From: Paenibacillus sp. JJ-100
GTDB lineage: Bacteria > Bacillota > Bacilli > Paenibacillales > Paenibacillaceae
Direction: 5' to 3'
Length of the DNA: 64,000 nt
Assembly (NCBI RefSeq): GCF_948329825.1
Contig: NZ_CAOJCM010000002.1
Coordinates: 372,001 to 436,000, forward strand
This document shows positions 18,347-27,476 of this stretch, piece by piece. Numbering within the stretch: the stretch's first letter is position 1; every line of letters starts with the position of its first letter. Position numbers and translations under genes: made by a program. The notes beneath the pieces were generated by a model. It had not been told where the DNA came from. It made no database searches and saw nothing but the letters and a program-made list of their open reading frames with translations.

Positions 18347-18582
18347 GACCCAACACTCCTCCGAACCGTAATACTTGATATCATAGCTTGATCCCTGCAA
18401 AATCCGCAACCTGTATTACAACAAATGCTCACCTCACTCCATGGACAAACTCGAATTCTCTACTTCCCTTTTGTACATAAACGTTGCTCCGTATTATCAT
18501 TTCCCTCTATACAGCTCGGGATTGACGTGATAAATTAATGAGAACGTTTTGCCATATTTGAACATCCGGAGTGATAAATACG

Positions 18583-19788
18583 ATGACGAATTCTGAAAAT
18601 AAATCTTCTTCAGCCTTTCCAATCCCGACTGCCCATGTCATGTCACAGCTACCTACGCAATTTTTTGCGACCCTGGTTCAAAATGTTAACCGCGAGATTG
18701 CGAACGGTCATGACGTGATCAATTTGGGCCAGGGTAACCCTGACACCCCTACACCGCCGCATATTGTGCAATCCTTACAGCAATCGGCAGAGAATCCGCT
18801 TTATCATAAATACTCTCCGTTTCGCGGGCATTCCTTCCTGAAGGAAGCTGTCGCCCAGCGTTACAGAGAAGATTACCATGTCGAGCTCGATCCTGAGACC
18901 GAGGTGGCTATTCTTTTTGGAGGTAAAACCGGACTCGTGCAATTACCTCAGGTATTATTGAACCCTGGAGACGTATGTCTTGTTCCTGATCCAGGATATC
19001 CTGACTATTGGTCAGGCGTTGCTCTTGCACAGGCTCGTATGAGCTTCATGCCTTTGTTGCAATCCAACTCGTTTTTACCTGATTACGAAGCGATCTCCGC
19101 CGAAGATCGTCACAAGGCGAAGCTCATGTTCCTGAACTATCCTAACAATCCGACCTCAGCAACAGCTCCGTTATCCTTCTACGAGGATACCGTCGAGTTT
19201 GCGTTGAAGAATCAGATTGTTGTAGCAAGTGATTTTGCATATGGTGCGATTGGATTCGATGGACATCGTCCTGTCAGCTTTTTACAAGCTCCGGGAGCCA
19301 AAGAGGTAGGCATTGAATTCTATACGTTATCTAAAACGTATAACATGGCCGGATGGCGCGTTGGATTCGCGCTGGGGAATGCAGAGATCATTTCCAAAAT
19401 CAATCTGCTGCAAGATCATATTTATGTCAGTCTATTTGGAGGGATCCAGGCTGCCGCAGCAGAAGCTCTAACTGGTCCGCAAGACTGCGTCACTTCACTT
19501 GTGGCACGCTATGAATCCCGTCGTAATACATTTTTCGAGGCTCTCTCAACCATTGGATGGCAAGCTCCCAAACCGAAAGGATCTTTTTTTGGATGGCTGC
19601 CCGTGCCGGAAGGTTATACTTCTGCGGCTTTCGCTGACATCCTGCTGAGAGAAGCGAAAGTTGCTGTTGCACCAGGGATCGGCTTTGGCTCTCATGGGGA
19701 AGGTTATATACGTATAGGTCTTCTGAGTGGTGAAGAGCGACTACGGGAAGCAGCAGAACGGATAGGTACACTTAATCTATTCAAGTAA
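18583..19788 (+). CDS. mtnE: PLP-dependent aminotransferase, probable methionine-salvage transaminase MtnE
   Basis: A class-I aminotransferase of about 401 residues with NxPxNPT (LNYPNNPTSATA), the PLP-lysine region LSKTYNMAGWRVGFALG and the arginine region GYIRIGLLSGEERLREA. The frame opens at GTG 18571, but the GGAG just before it favours ATG 18583 (MTNSENKSS). In B. subtilis the homologous MtnE converts 4-methylthio-2-oxobutyrate to methionine. Placement between mtnU (divergent) and a cluster containing mtnWXB supports this, but an aspartate-type specificity cannot be excluded. No SAM riboswitch is seen upstream. Confidence 0.8.
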   Translation: MTNSENKSSSAFPIPTAHVMSQLPTQFFATLVQNVNREIANGHDVINLGQGNPDTPTPPHIVQSLQQSAENPLYHKYSPFRGHSFLKEAVAQRYREDYHVELDPETEVAILFGGKTGLVQLPQVLLNPGDVCLVPDPGYPDYWSGVALAQARMSFMPLLQSNSFLPDYEAISAEDRHKAKLMFLNYPNNPTSATAPLSFYEDTVEFALKNQIVVASDFAYGAIGFDGHRPVSFLQAPGAKEVGIEFYTLSKTYNMAGWRVGFALGNAEIISKINLLQDHIYVSLFGGIQAAAAEALTGPQDCVTSLVARYESRRNTFFEALSTIGWQAPKPKGSFFGWLPVPEGYTSAAFADILLREAKVAVAPGIGFGSHGEGYIRIGLLSGEERLREAAERIGTLNLFK

Positions 19789-19817
19789 GTTTCAATGGAT
19801 TGCAAGCTTCTAACCCT

Positions 19818-19846
19818 TTGCATATGCTAAGTTTCCATGGTATCTT
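19818..19846 (+). promoter_or_regulatory. Predicted promoter of the T-box/proB operon
   Basis: TTGCAT (19818-19823), a 17-base spacer and TATCTT (19841-19846), with start near 19853. It lies just upstream of the T-box leader, 30 bases after the mtnE stop codon. Confidence 0.45.
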
Positions 19847-19852
19847 ATAAGA

Positions 19853-20100
19853 AATAGTGAACGAAACGTGATGACGGGACCAGTACGAGAGAACCAGCTG
19901 CGCACAGAGAGTAAATTCCATCAGGCTGCAAGAATTTACCGTAGCTTCTCTCCGAAACCTACCCCTGAGCGGCCTGTTGCGTACAGGACAGTGCCTTCTG
20001 TTACAGGGCATGAAGCCGGATGATATAATCATCAATAAAGGTGGTACCGCGGAAGCTACGAACTTTCGTCCTTTTTAACCAAAGGACGAGAGTTTTTTTT
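19853..20100 (+). promoter_or_regulatory. T-box riboswitch, probable tRNA-Pro sensor
   Basis: A leader of about 248 bases upstream of proB. Stem I elements include CACAGAGAG (about 19903-19911), a GGCTGCAAG distal loop and a specifier region GAAACCTACC, in which the codon CCT (proline, 19958-19960) occupies the expected place. The conserved T-box TGGTACCGCG is at 20042-20051. An intrinsic terminator follows (20061-20100). When uncharged tRNA-Pro binds, antitermination should switch on the downstream operon. Specifier assignment is by eye and fits the proline genes behind it. Confidence 0.93.
20061..20100 (+). terminator. T-box regulated terminator
   Basis: ACTTTCGTCCTTT pairs with AAAGGACGAGAGT (one G-T pair) around TTAACC, followed by eight Ts. 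It is mutually exclusive with the antiterminator formed by the T-box sequence just upstream. Confidence 0.93.
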
Positions 20101-20157
20101 GTACCTAAACAGACTGCTTCGCCGTCACTGATCAATTATGTTTAAGGAAGTGAAATC

Positions 20158-21261
20158 ATGACTTCACGTATTGTCGTTAAAATCGGAAGCAGTTCATTGA
20201 CCACTGAGGAAGGCGGTCTGGATCGCCAGGCGATATCCTTTTTTGTAGATGAAATTGCCTCGCTTGCGTCCCAGGGTCACGAAGTGTTACTCGTCACCTC
20301 GGGTGCAGTCGCTGCTGGATTTCGTGAGATTGGTTACCCGCAGCGGCCCAAGATGTTACATGAGAAACAAGCAGCGGCTGCTGTAGGTCAGGCTTTGTTG
20401 ATGCAAGCATATCAACAGGCTTTTGCAGCGCACCGCGTTACTACAGCGCAAATTTTATTGACTCGCACCGACTTCCATAACCGCAAGCGCATGGGTAATG
20501 CCGGTATGACTGTGGAAGAACTGCTCAAACAGCGTGTGATTCCGATTTTTAACGAAAATGATACCGTATCGGTCGACGAATTGAAATTCGGAGATAACGA
20601 TCTGTTATCTGCACTCGTGGCCAACCTAGTCAAGGCGCAACATCTTATCATTTTGACGGATACCAATGGGTTGTACACCGCAGATCCACGCAAAGATCCT
20701 GAGGCCAAACGTTATGATCGCATTCCTGAAATCACCGCTGAAATATATGCTTATGCTGGCGGTTCAGGATCAGCTGTAGGTACAGGTGGTATGCGTTCCA
20801 AAGTGGATGCGGCCAAGGTGGCTACACGTGGAGGTGTACCTGTTTTTGTAGGGAGTGTGAAAGAGCCTGGCGATCTGCAGCTTGCGGTCGATGGATCAGG
20901 TAAAGGAACTTATTTTGAGACGAAATTGGCTTCTCTCTCCCGTAAAAAACAATGGCTCGGCTTTATGTCAACACCTCTAGGAACAGTCGTTGTCGATGAT
21001 GGAGCCGAAGAAGCACTTGTTCATGGTGGACATAGTCTGCTTCCCGTAGGAGTGAAACGCGTTCTGGGAACATTCCATGCTGGCGATGTCGTCGAAGTTC
21101 TCGGTCCAGATGAATCGTTGCTAGGGCGTGGAATTGTAAACTATGACGATGATCAGCTACGTCAAATCTCCGGACTACCTAGCGGTGAAGTCATGGAACA
21201 AATCAATACCATCCATAGACTTGAAGTCATTCATCGAGATGAATGGATTACGTTAAAATAA
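20158..21261 (+). CDS. proB: Glutamate 5-kinase
   Basis: Phosphorylates glutamate in the first step of proline synthesis. The 367 residues comprise an amino-acid-kinase domain (VVKIGSSSLT at 6-15, NENDTVSVDELKFGDND, TDTNGLYTADP, GTGGMRSKVDAAK) and a C-terminal PUA domain (about 275-367). AAGGAAGTG precedes ATG 20158. It is the first gene behind the proline T-box, so feedback acts at two levels: allosteric proline binding, as known for the family, and tRNA-Pro charging through the leader. Confidence 0.97.
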   Translation: MTSRIVVKIGSSSLTTEEGGLDRQAISFFVDEIASLASQGHEVLLVTSGAVAAGFREIGYPQRPKMLHEKQAAAAVGQALLMQAYQQAFAAHRVTTAQILLTRTDFHNRKRMGNAGMTVEELLKQRVIPIFNENDTVSVDELKFGDNDLLSALVANLVKAQHLIILTDTNGLYTADPRKDPEAKRYDRIPEITAEIYAYAGGSGSAVGTGGMRSKVDAAKVATRGGVPVFVGSVKEPGDLQLAVDGSGKGTYFETKLASLSRKKQWLGFMSTPLGTVVVDDGAEEALVHGGHSLLPVGVKRVLGTFHAGDVVEVLGPDESLLGRGIVNYDDDQLRQISGLPSGEVMEQINTIHRLEVIHRDEWITLK

Positions 21262-21292
21262 CATGAGCTTAACTTATGAGGAGGAATTTATA

Positions 21293-22540
21293 ATGAGTGA
21301 AGTCCGCGAAAAAGCAAGTAAAGCTAAATCTGTCGTTACCAAATTGAATCAACTGACTACGGAACAGAAGAACGCTGCACTGCGCGTCATGGCTGACGCC
21401 TTGATTGCCGCATCCGATGCGATCATCACCGCGAATGCTGAGGATCTGAACCGTGGCAGGGAACAGGGTACTCCTGAATCCATGTTGGATCGACTAGCAC
21501 TGAACAAAGAGCGTATAGCAGGCATTGCGGAAGGGTTGCGTCAGATTGCAGAACTGCCTGATCCGGTTGGAGAAGTGCTGGAAACTTTCACACGCCCAAA
21601 TGGTCTGCACATTGAAAAATTAAGAGTGCCTATCGGTCTGATTGGCATTATCTATGAAGCTCGCCCTAACGTAACGGTTGACGCAGCAGGCCTATGTCTC
21701 AAAACAGGTAATGCCGTACTACTTCGCGGCGGTTCCTCTGCCCTCTCCTCCAACCGAAAAATTGTTGAGGTGCTTCACCAAGCGCTGACGACAACAGCTA
21801 TGCCTGCTGATGCACTGCAACTGGTAGAAGACGCGGACCGAGCTTCGGTGGATGAAATGCTCAAATTGAACGGTTTGCTGGATGTCATCATTCCGCGCGG
21901 CGGCGCCTCTCTCATCCGTACAGTCGTTGCGAATGCAACCGTGCCTGTCATTGAGACCGGAGCTGGGATCTGTCATACCTATGTGGATGATTCAGCGGAT
22001 GAAGATATGGCGACAGACATCGCTTTGAATGCTAAAGTACAGCGTCCATCCGTATGCAACTCGATGGAAACGTTACTGTTGCATGCGAATTATGCTGAGA
22101 AACATCTTGCCTCTCTGGCTGAACGCTTCCGTGAAGCAAATGTCGTACTCAAAGGTTGTGAAACCGTTCGTCGCCTTGTGCCGACAGCACTTGAAGCAAC
22201 AGAAGAAGATTATGCAACTGAGTATAACGACTATATTTTAAACATTCGTGTTGTGAAAAATTTGGATGAAGCGCTGCAACATATCGCACACTATGGTACT
22301 AAACATTCGGAATGTATTGTGACTCGCGATACTGCTCATGCAGAACGCTTCATGCATGAAGTGGATGCCGCTGCGGTATATCATAATGCCTCCACTCGAT
22401 TCACAGACGGATTCGAATTCGGATACGGTGCTGAGATTGGAATCAGTACACAGAAACTTCACGCCCGGGGACCGATGGGACTGCCTGCTCTTACGTCAAG
22501 CAAATACCGGATTACAGGCAGCGGTCAGATTCGCCAATAA
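21293..22540 (+). CDS. proA: Gamma-glutamyl phosphate reductase
   Basis: Reduces gamma-glutamyl phosphate to glutamate semialdehyde with NADPH. About 415 residues. The catalytic Cys lies in KVQRPSVCNSMETLL; other family blocks are IYEARPNVTVDAAGLCLKTGNAVLLRGG and NASTRFTDGFEFGYGAEIGISTQKLHARGPMGL. The frame opens at 21263, but GAGGAGGAATTTATA before ATG 21293 (MSEVREKASKAK) sets the start. It is separated from proB by only 31 bases. Confidence 0.96.
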   Translation: MSEVREKASKAKSVVTKLNQLTTEQKNAALRVMADALIAASDAIITANAEDLNRGREQGTPESMLDRLALNKERIAGIAEGLRQIAELPDPVGEVLETFTRPNGLHIEKLRVPIGLIGIIYEARPNVTVDAAGLCLKTGNAVLLRGGSSALSSNRKIVEVLHQALTTTAMPADALQLVEDADRASVDEMLKLNGLLDVIIPRGGASLIRTVVANATVPVIETGAGICHTYVDDSADEDMATDIALNAKVQRPSVCNSMETLLLHANYAEKHLASLAERFREANVVLKGCETVRRLVPTALEATEEDYATEYNDYILNIRVVKNLDEALQHIAHYGTKHSECIVTRDTAHAERFMHEVDAAAVYHNASTRFTDGFEFGYGAEIGISTQKLHARGPMGLPALTSSKYRITGSGQIRQ

Positions 22541-22578
22541 TATTTGAGTAACCCAGTTATATAGGAGGAACGAAATAC

Positions 22579-23445
22579 ATGAGCCAAGAGCAACAGACAC
22601 TGTTACAACAAAAGATTACTTTCCACGGTGCAGGCGCGATGGCTGAAGCCATCGTGCGTGGGCTCATATCCCGTCATGTCGTTCGTTCTCAGGATATTAC
22701 GATGCTGAATCGAAGCAACCTGAAGCGGCAGGAGGAACTGCGCACCCGTTATGCTGTTCATACTGGAACCGCCTCACAGTCGCTCGACCTTCTTGCTTCT
22801 TCTCCAGTGATCGTACTGTGTATGAAGCCCAAGGATGCCGCTGCTGCGCTACGTGAACTTGGACCTCTGTTGTGTCCGGATCAACTGATTGTATCCGTCA
22901 TTGCCGGACTTTCGATCCGTACGATGCAGACGCTGCTCGGTCGTAAACAGCCGATTGCGAGAACGATGCCTAATACGTCCAGTACGATTGGACTCGGTGC
23001 TACCGGACTTGCCTTTTCTGCAGAGATTTCAGACGAACAGCGCAGTACGGTCATGACTCTTTTCGAAGCCGTAGGCATCGTAACCATCGTTCCAGAAGAC
23101 AAACTCGAAGTGCTCACCGGAATCTCCGGTAGTGGGCCAGCCTATGTATACTATCTTATGGAAGCTATGATTGCAGCCGGAATCCGCGGTGGTTTGTCTA
23201 GCCAGCAATCTCGTGATCTAACGGTTCAGACAGTCCTCGGTGCAGCTCGTATGGTCCAGTCCACAGGTATGGAACCAATGAAACTACGGAGTGATGTGAC
23301 GTCCCCTGGAGGTGCTACTCAGGCAGCACTAAAAACACTGGATGAAGGAGACTTCTTTGAAAACGTCATTGCAGCAGTCAACCGCTGTGCAGAGCGATCT
23401 CGTGAGATGGGTGCTGCATTGGAAGGAGAATTAAAACATGAATAA
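22579..23445 (+). CDS. proC: Pyrroline-5-carboxylate reductase
   Basis: Last step of proline synthesis. The 288 residues include an N-terminal Rossmann fold (FHGAGAMAEAIVRGL) and the C-terminal dimerisation helices with the signature GISGSGPAYVYYLMEAM and SPGGATQAALKTLDEG. AGGAGG precedes ATG 22579. Its last 8 bases overlap the start of mtnW (ATG inside CATGAATAA), so translation of proC and mtnW is probably coupled and the two pathways share one transcript. Confidence 0.95.
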   Translation: MSQEQQTLLQQKITFHGAGAMAEAIVRGLISRHVVRSQDITMLNRSNLKRQEELRTRYAVHTGTASQSLDLLASSPVIVLCMKPKDAAAALRELGPLLCPDQLIVSVIAGLSIRTMQTLLGRKQPIARTMPNTSSTIGLGATGLAFSAEISDEQRSTVMTLFEAVGIVTIVPEDKLEVLTGISGSGPAYVYYLMEAMIAAGIRGGLSSQQSRDLTVQTVLGAARMVQSTGMEPMKLRSDVTSPGGATQAALKTLDEGDFFENVIAAVNRCAERSREMGAALEGELKHE

Positions 23446-24661
23446 CATGTGTACTGCGACATATCGTCTGCATGATGATCATGCAGATTTTCACAAAAAG
23501 GCTCAATCCATTGCCATCGGAATGACTGTCGGCAGTTGGACTGAGCTGCCTCAAGCTCAACGAGAAGCGATGCAAAAGCATCTTGGCGAAGTGATCAAGG
23601 TAGAGGTGCATGAATCCGAAGGATTAGTAGCAGGAGAACGTTATGCCGATATCACGATTGGATATCCGGATATTAACTTTAGTCGAGACATCCCGGCTTT
23701 ACTTGTAACCGTCTTTGGTAAAATCTCTATGGATGGACGAATCAAATTGATGCGCCTCGGATTCTCTGACAACTTCTTGCGCGCATTCCCAGGACCGAAG
23801 TTTGGACTTACAGGTGTGCGGGATCTGCTCGGCGTGCAAGACCGTCCTTTACTCATGAGTATTTTCAAATCGGTTATTGGACTCAATGCGAATGAACTGA
23901 GAGAACAGTTTATTCGTCAGGCTCTTGGCGGTGTGGACCTGATCAAAGATGATGAAATCTTATTTGAGAACAAGCTGACGCCGATTGAAAAAAGAGTTGA
24001 AGTCTGTATGAAGGCTGCCGAACAGGCTCGCCAAGAGACAGGCAAAAAACTGCTGTACGCCGCTAATCTGACCGGACCTACTTCAAGGTTAAAACAGCAG
24101 GCTGAACGCGCCATCGGTGCAGGAGCTAATGCTCTACTCTTTAATGTATTGTCCTATGGTTACGATGTGCTGCACGAATTAAGCAGTGATCCCGATATCA
24201 ACGTACCCATCATGGCTCACCCGGCTCTGGCCGGTGCATTGTATCCATCTCCACATTACGGTATTTCCGCGTCTGTGGTATTGGGACAACTGATGCGCCT
24301 GGCCGGTGCTGACTTGGTACTGTTCCCTTCACCTTATGGTTCCGTTACGATGCCAAAGGAAGAAAACATGGCAATCACTGAGCAATTACTTACATCGGAA
24401 TTGCCTGTAAGAACAAGTATGCCAGTACCTTCTGCGGGTATTCATCCCGGACTAGTTCCGATGATTCTGAGGGACTTTGGCAAAGATGTTATTGTCAATG
24501 CCGGCGGCGGTATTCACGGACATCCGATGGGAACCGAAGCAGGTGGACGTGCGTTCCTGCAGGCAATCGAAGCTGCTGGACGCTCCATCCCTCTTGCGCA
24601 ATATGCTACGGACCATCCCGAGCTGAAAGCCGCACTCGATTTGTGGGGTGGCGAACGATGA
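23438..24661 (+). CDS. mtnW: 2,3-diketo-5-methylthiopentyl-1-phosphate enolase (RuBisCO-like protein)
   Basis: A 407-residue form-IV RuBisCO-like protein of the methionine salvage pathway that enolises DK-MTP-1-P. The metal/active-site region GGVDLIKDDE (GxDLIKDDE, Lys carbamylated in the family) is at about residues 165-175, with LTGPTSRL and HPALAGALYPS further on and INAGGGIHGHPMG-like VNAGGGIHGHPMGTEAGG near the end. The start overlaps proC by 8 bases behind GGAAGGAG. It overlaps mtnX by 4 bases (ATGA). It follows proline genes, which is unusual. Confidence 0.95.
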   Translation: MNNMCTATYRLHDDHADFHKKAQSIAIGMTVGSWTELPQAQREAMQKHLGEVIKVEVHESEGLVAGERYADITIGYPDINFSRDIPALLVTVFGKISMDGRIKLMRLGFSDNFLRAFPGPKFGLTGVRDLLGVQDRPLLMSIFKSVIGLNANELREQFIRQALGGVDLIKDDEILFENKLTPIEKRVEVCMKAAEQARQETGKKLLYAANLTGPTSRLKQQAERAIGAGANALLFNVLSYGYDVLHELSSDPDINVPIMAHPALAGALYPSPHYGISASVVLGQLMRLAGADLVLFPSPYGSVTMPKEENMAITEQLLTSELPVRTSMPVPSAGIHPGLVPMILRDFGKDVIVNAGGGIHGHPMGTEAGGRAFLQAIEAAGRSIPLAQYATDHPELKAALDLWGGER

Positions 24662-25335
24662 GAAGCGACAAGAAAACCGCCATTTTCTGTGATTTTGACG
24701 GCACGATTACACTGTCCGACAACATTGTTGCCATTATGAAACATTTCAAACCAGAAGGCATCGATGCCATCATGAAAGATACGGTTGAACAAAAAGTAGC
24801 GCTGCGCGACGGCGTTGGCGCTATGTTTGCTCTTCTACCTTCCTCCCAAAAAGACGAAATTGTTGAATTTGTCCTGGGACAAGCAGGCATTCGGGAAGGA
24901 TTCAAACAATTCCTGGAGTATGTCCGCAGCGAAGGCATTGAATTCAATGTGACCAGCGGGGGTATGGACTTTTTCATAGAGCCATTACTTGAGCCTTTCA
25001 ATATTCCTCAGGATCATGTGTACTGTAACGGTGCAGATTTTTCGGGTGAATATATTCGCATTGAATGGCCGCATCCCTGCCAGCCCCCTTGTAACAACGG
25101 CTGCGGGATGTGTAAAACGACCGTCATTCGCACGTTCCCCGAAGAACAGTATAACCGGATTCTGATTGGGGACAGTCTAACGGACTTTGAAGGAGCTAAA
25201 ATCGCGGATCTGGTCTACTCCCGCTCCATTCTCACGGATAAATGTGTTGAACTTGGAGTAGATCATGTTCCGTTTACGACCTTTTATGACATCATTGAAG
25301 ATATGAAGCAGAAGCAATCACAAGGAGTGCTGTAG
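24658..25335 (+). CDS. mtnX: 2-hydroxy-3-keto-5-methylthiopentenyl-1-phosphate phosphatase
   Basis: A HAD-superfamily phosphatase of 225 residues that dephosphorylates the MtnW product in methionine salvage. Motif I is FCDFDGTIT with the nucleophilic Asp, motif II is NVTSGG, and motif IV is IGDSLTDFEGAK. The Cys-rich insert CQPPCNNGCGMCK (about residues 138-152) is typical of MtnX. ATG 24658 overlaps the mtnW stop codon (ATGA); a longer frame from 24643 is unnecessary. Confidence 0.93.
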   Translation: MRSDKKTAIFCDFDGTITLSDNIVAIMKHFKPEGIDAIMKDTVEQKVALRDGVGAMFALLPSSQKDEIVEFVLGQAGIREGFKQFLEYVRSEGIEFNVTSGGMDFFIEPLLEPFNIPQDHVYCNGADFSGEYIRIEWPHPCQPPCNNGCGMCKTTVIRTFPEEQYNRILIGDSLTDFEGAKIADLVYSRSILTDKCVELGVDHVPFTTFYDIIEDMKQKQSQGVL

Positions 25336-25337
25336 AC

Positions 25338-25991
25338 ATGGGGTTTGAAAAGATTACACTTGAACATAAACGCCAGGTTCTCGATGAACTGGCTGATGTC
25401 AAAGCTTTGTTCGCAAGCCGGAACTGGTTTCCAGGCACAAGCGGTAACTTGTCCATGCGGGTGGGTGACTTTGACCCGGAACAATTTTATTTTGCGGTAA
25501 CGGCTTCAGGAAAAGACAAGTCTCTGCGCACGCCGGAAGATTTTCTTTTTGTCGATAAGGAAGGCAAAGCGGTTGAAGCTACTACGTTGAAGCCGAGTGC
25601 CGAAACGTTGATCCACTGTGAAATCTATCGTTTGACTGGCTGTGGCGCAGTATTCCATGTGCACACGGTGTATAACAACTTGATCAGCGAATACTTTGGT
25701 GAGGAAGGACATGTACCCATTCAAGGCATTGAACTGATCAAAGCTTTTAACATTTGGGAGGAAAATGCAGCCATTCGTGTGCCGGTTCTGCCAAACTTCG
25801 CACATATTCCTTCGATCGCCGAGCTGGTGCCAGGTGCCCTGGATACTAGTGTTCCAGGAATTCTGCTACGTAACCATGGAATCTATGCTTGGGGTAAGGA
25901 TGCTTTTGAAGCGAAACGTCATCTAGAAGCCTTCGAATTTTTATTCGAAGTGATGTATCGTCAGCTCTTGCTGAAAGGTGCACAGAAATAA
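25338..25991 (+). CDS. mtnB: 5-methylthioribulose-1-phosphate dehydratase
   Basis: A class-II aldolase-like zinc dehydratase of 217 residues acting before MtnW in methionine salvage. The zinc histidines lie in VFHVHTVYNN and LLRNHGIYAWG. Further family blocks are NWFPGTSGNLSMR and TLKPSAETLIHCEIYRL. It starts 2 bases after mtnX and is the last gene of the proB-to-mtnB polycistron, which ends at a strong terminator (26062-26107). The dioxygenase (mtnD) and the kinase/isomerase genes (mtnK, mtnA) are not in this window. Confidence 0.93.
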   Translation: MGFEKITLEHKRQVLDELADVKALFASRNWFPGTSGNLSMRVGDFDPEQFYFAVTASGKDKSLRTPEDFLFVDKEGKAVEATTLKPSAETLIHCEIYRLTGCGAVFHVHTVYNNLISEYFGEEGHVPIQGIELIKAFNIWEENAAIRVPVLPNFAHIPSIAELVPGALDTSVPGILLRNHGIYAWGKDAFEAKRHLEAFEFLFEVMYRQLLLKGAQK

Positions 25992-26061
25992 CCGTTTGGC
26001 ATGCCCGTTCCAACTTTTCCTTTAACTTTCTAAGGTCTAATTCAATCATTATAAAAAAATA

Positions 26062-26107
26062 GAAAAACACACCAACGGCTCCGAATGCAGCCCTGGTGTG
26101 TTTTTCG
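26062..26107. terminator. Bidirectional terminator between mtnB and the membrane-protein gene
   Basis: AAAACACACCA pairs with TGGTGTGTTTT around a GC-rich loop, with T-rich tails on both strands (seven Ts reached on the minus strand). It serves the convergent mtnB and 26115-27440 transcripts. Confidence 0.9.
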
Positions 26108-26114
26108 TTTACTC

Positions 26115-27440
26115 TTACAATCGATTATTCCGATCATTGAACAAAAAGAGACTCTCCAATTCGTCATCCTTCGTCCGACTCGTACTGCTAATACCTGATT
26201 CTGCAGCAGTCTCGCGCTGTTTTCCAAATAACAACTTTAGACCCCCAAAGATTAGTAACAATGAAACAATAACCGTATTCAAATACGAACGTATCTCGTA
26301 CGTTAGGAACACATTCGGGAACATCTCGCTCAGTTGCGGAATAATCAGACGAATCGTTAAATAATACAAACCAAGCGCCGCAATCCCCAATCCAATTAAA
26401 CGCTGATGTCGCACCCAGTCCTTGATGACCGGCTGGTCGCTTAGCGGCTCACGTCCATAACGACTGGAGCACTGAAGTCCATCAAAGAAACTGTAGAACC
26501 AAATCAGTGGAATCATAAACAGAAACACAGATAAGTGAAGTAAATCGAGAATATAGATGCTGCCAAGGAACAGAAACATCAGCTGTAGTCCTCTTTTTTG
26601 CAAACCGAGATACATATGTCCAGCTCCCGGAAAAGCTGAAAGAAGAGTCGCTAACACTTTACTGCGTCGGCCCATGATTCTGCCTGTCTCCAGTTCTTCG
26701 AATAACGTCCGATCTTGCAACATTTCACCGGCCTGCTTGCGATGTACATGCTGAACTGCGTCAAACATACAATAAACCCAGATCACAGGCAATATGAGCA
26801 AAAACATTAAAAATACAGATTCATTCGTAATGACTGATACAAAAACCATCATAGCCAATGATCCAAAAAACGCCATCAAAAAGGACAAACCGCGATGAAG
26901 TAACCCGAGATGCATATGTCCCAGACCAGGAACAAAAGAAAGCAAAATGGTAAAGAATCGTTCCCCTTCACTACCTTTTCGGTACATTGGCTGAGACTGA
27001 GCATACGTCTCGCCAGAATATCCTGTGTATTCTTGCTGCCCGTGGTCTCCTTGATGATGCATATTCTCCTCATTTGGAGGTCCAGTTGATTCGTGTTGTC
27101 TAACATAACCCTCCGGATAAGTAGAACCCTGATGATGTGCAGGATGTCCATAATACATACCTTGTCCGTTGTGATACGTTTCTCGAACTGGGGGGGCTGA
27201 GAGCAATACAATGATCATGTCAAGCATGCTGAGACACCAGACAAAGATTACCCCTAATAAGCCAACAATTAATAGATCCTTTTCACTGAGCAAAAAGGCT
27301 AGCATGAAAAATCCAATGCCCGTACCGAAAAATAACAACGGGTAGACTACAGCTCGGACATTTCGCCGCCAATACAAAAAACCGAGCCCTGGAAACAGGT
27401 TTAATAAAAATGCAAGTAGTTTATTACGATCTGAATGCAC
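26115..27440 (-). CDS. Polytopic membrane protein with three internal repeats
   Basis: About 441 residues. Three copies of a ~75-residue unit begin with a kink motif: LLNLFPGLGFLYWRRNVRA (near 12), LLSFVPGLGHMHLGLLHRGL (near 170) and LLSAFPGAGHMYLGLQKRGL (near 265). Each is followed by hydrophobic helices. A hydrophilic Gly/His/Gln/Tyr-rich loop of ~60 residues separates copies 1 and 2. The F/VPGxGHMxLGLxxRGL pattern recalls TM2-like domains. ATG 27449 has AAAGG touching it, whereas GTG 27440 is 9 bases after AAAGG, so 27440 is preferred. It lies 36 bases after the anti-sigma gene, so it may be part of that regulatory unit. Function unknown. Confidence 0.8.
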   Translation of the reverse strand: MHSDRNKLLAFLLNLFPGLGFLYWRRNVRAVVYPLLFFGTGIGFFMLAFLLSEKDLLIVGLLGVIFVWCLSMLDMIIVLLSAPPVRETYHNGQGMYYGHPAHHQGSTYPEGYVRQHESTGPPNEENMHHQGDHGQQEYTGYSGETYAQSQPMYRKGSEGERFFTILLSFVPGLGHMHLGLLHRGLSFLMAFFGSLAMMVFVSVITNESVFLMFLLILPVIWVYCMFDAVQHVHRKQAGEMLQDRTLFEELETGRIMGRRSKVLATLLSAFPGAGHMYLGLQKRGLQLMFLFLGSIYILDLLHLSVFLFMIPLIWFYSFFDGLQCSSRYGREPLSDQPVIKDWVRHQRLIGLGIAALGLYYLTIRLIIPQLSEMFPNVFLTYEIRSYLNTVIVSLLLIFGGLKLLFGKQRETAAESGISSTSRTKDDELESLFLFNDRNNRL

Positions 27441-27476
27441 AGTCGTCATCCTTTCTATTCAGGCCATGGGAAACCC

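Noticed and set aside
18410..18582. Possible SAM riboswitch ahead of mtnE
   Set aside because: The region between mtnU and mtnE is short and lacks the S-box core sequences and a terminator.
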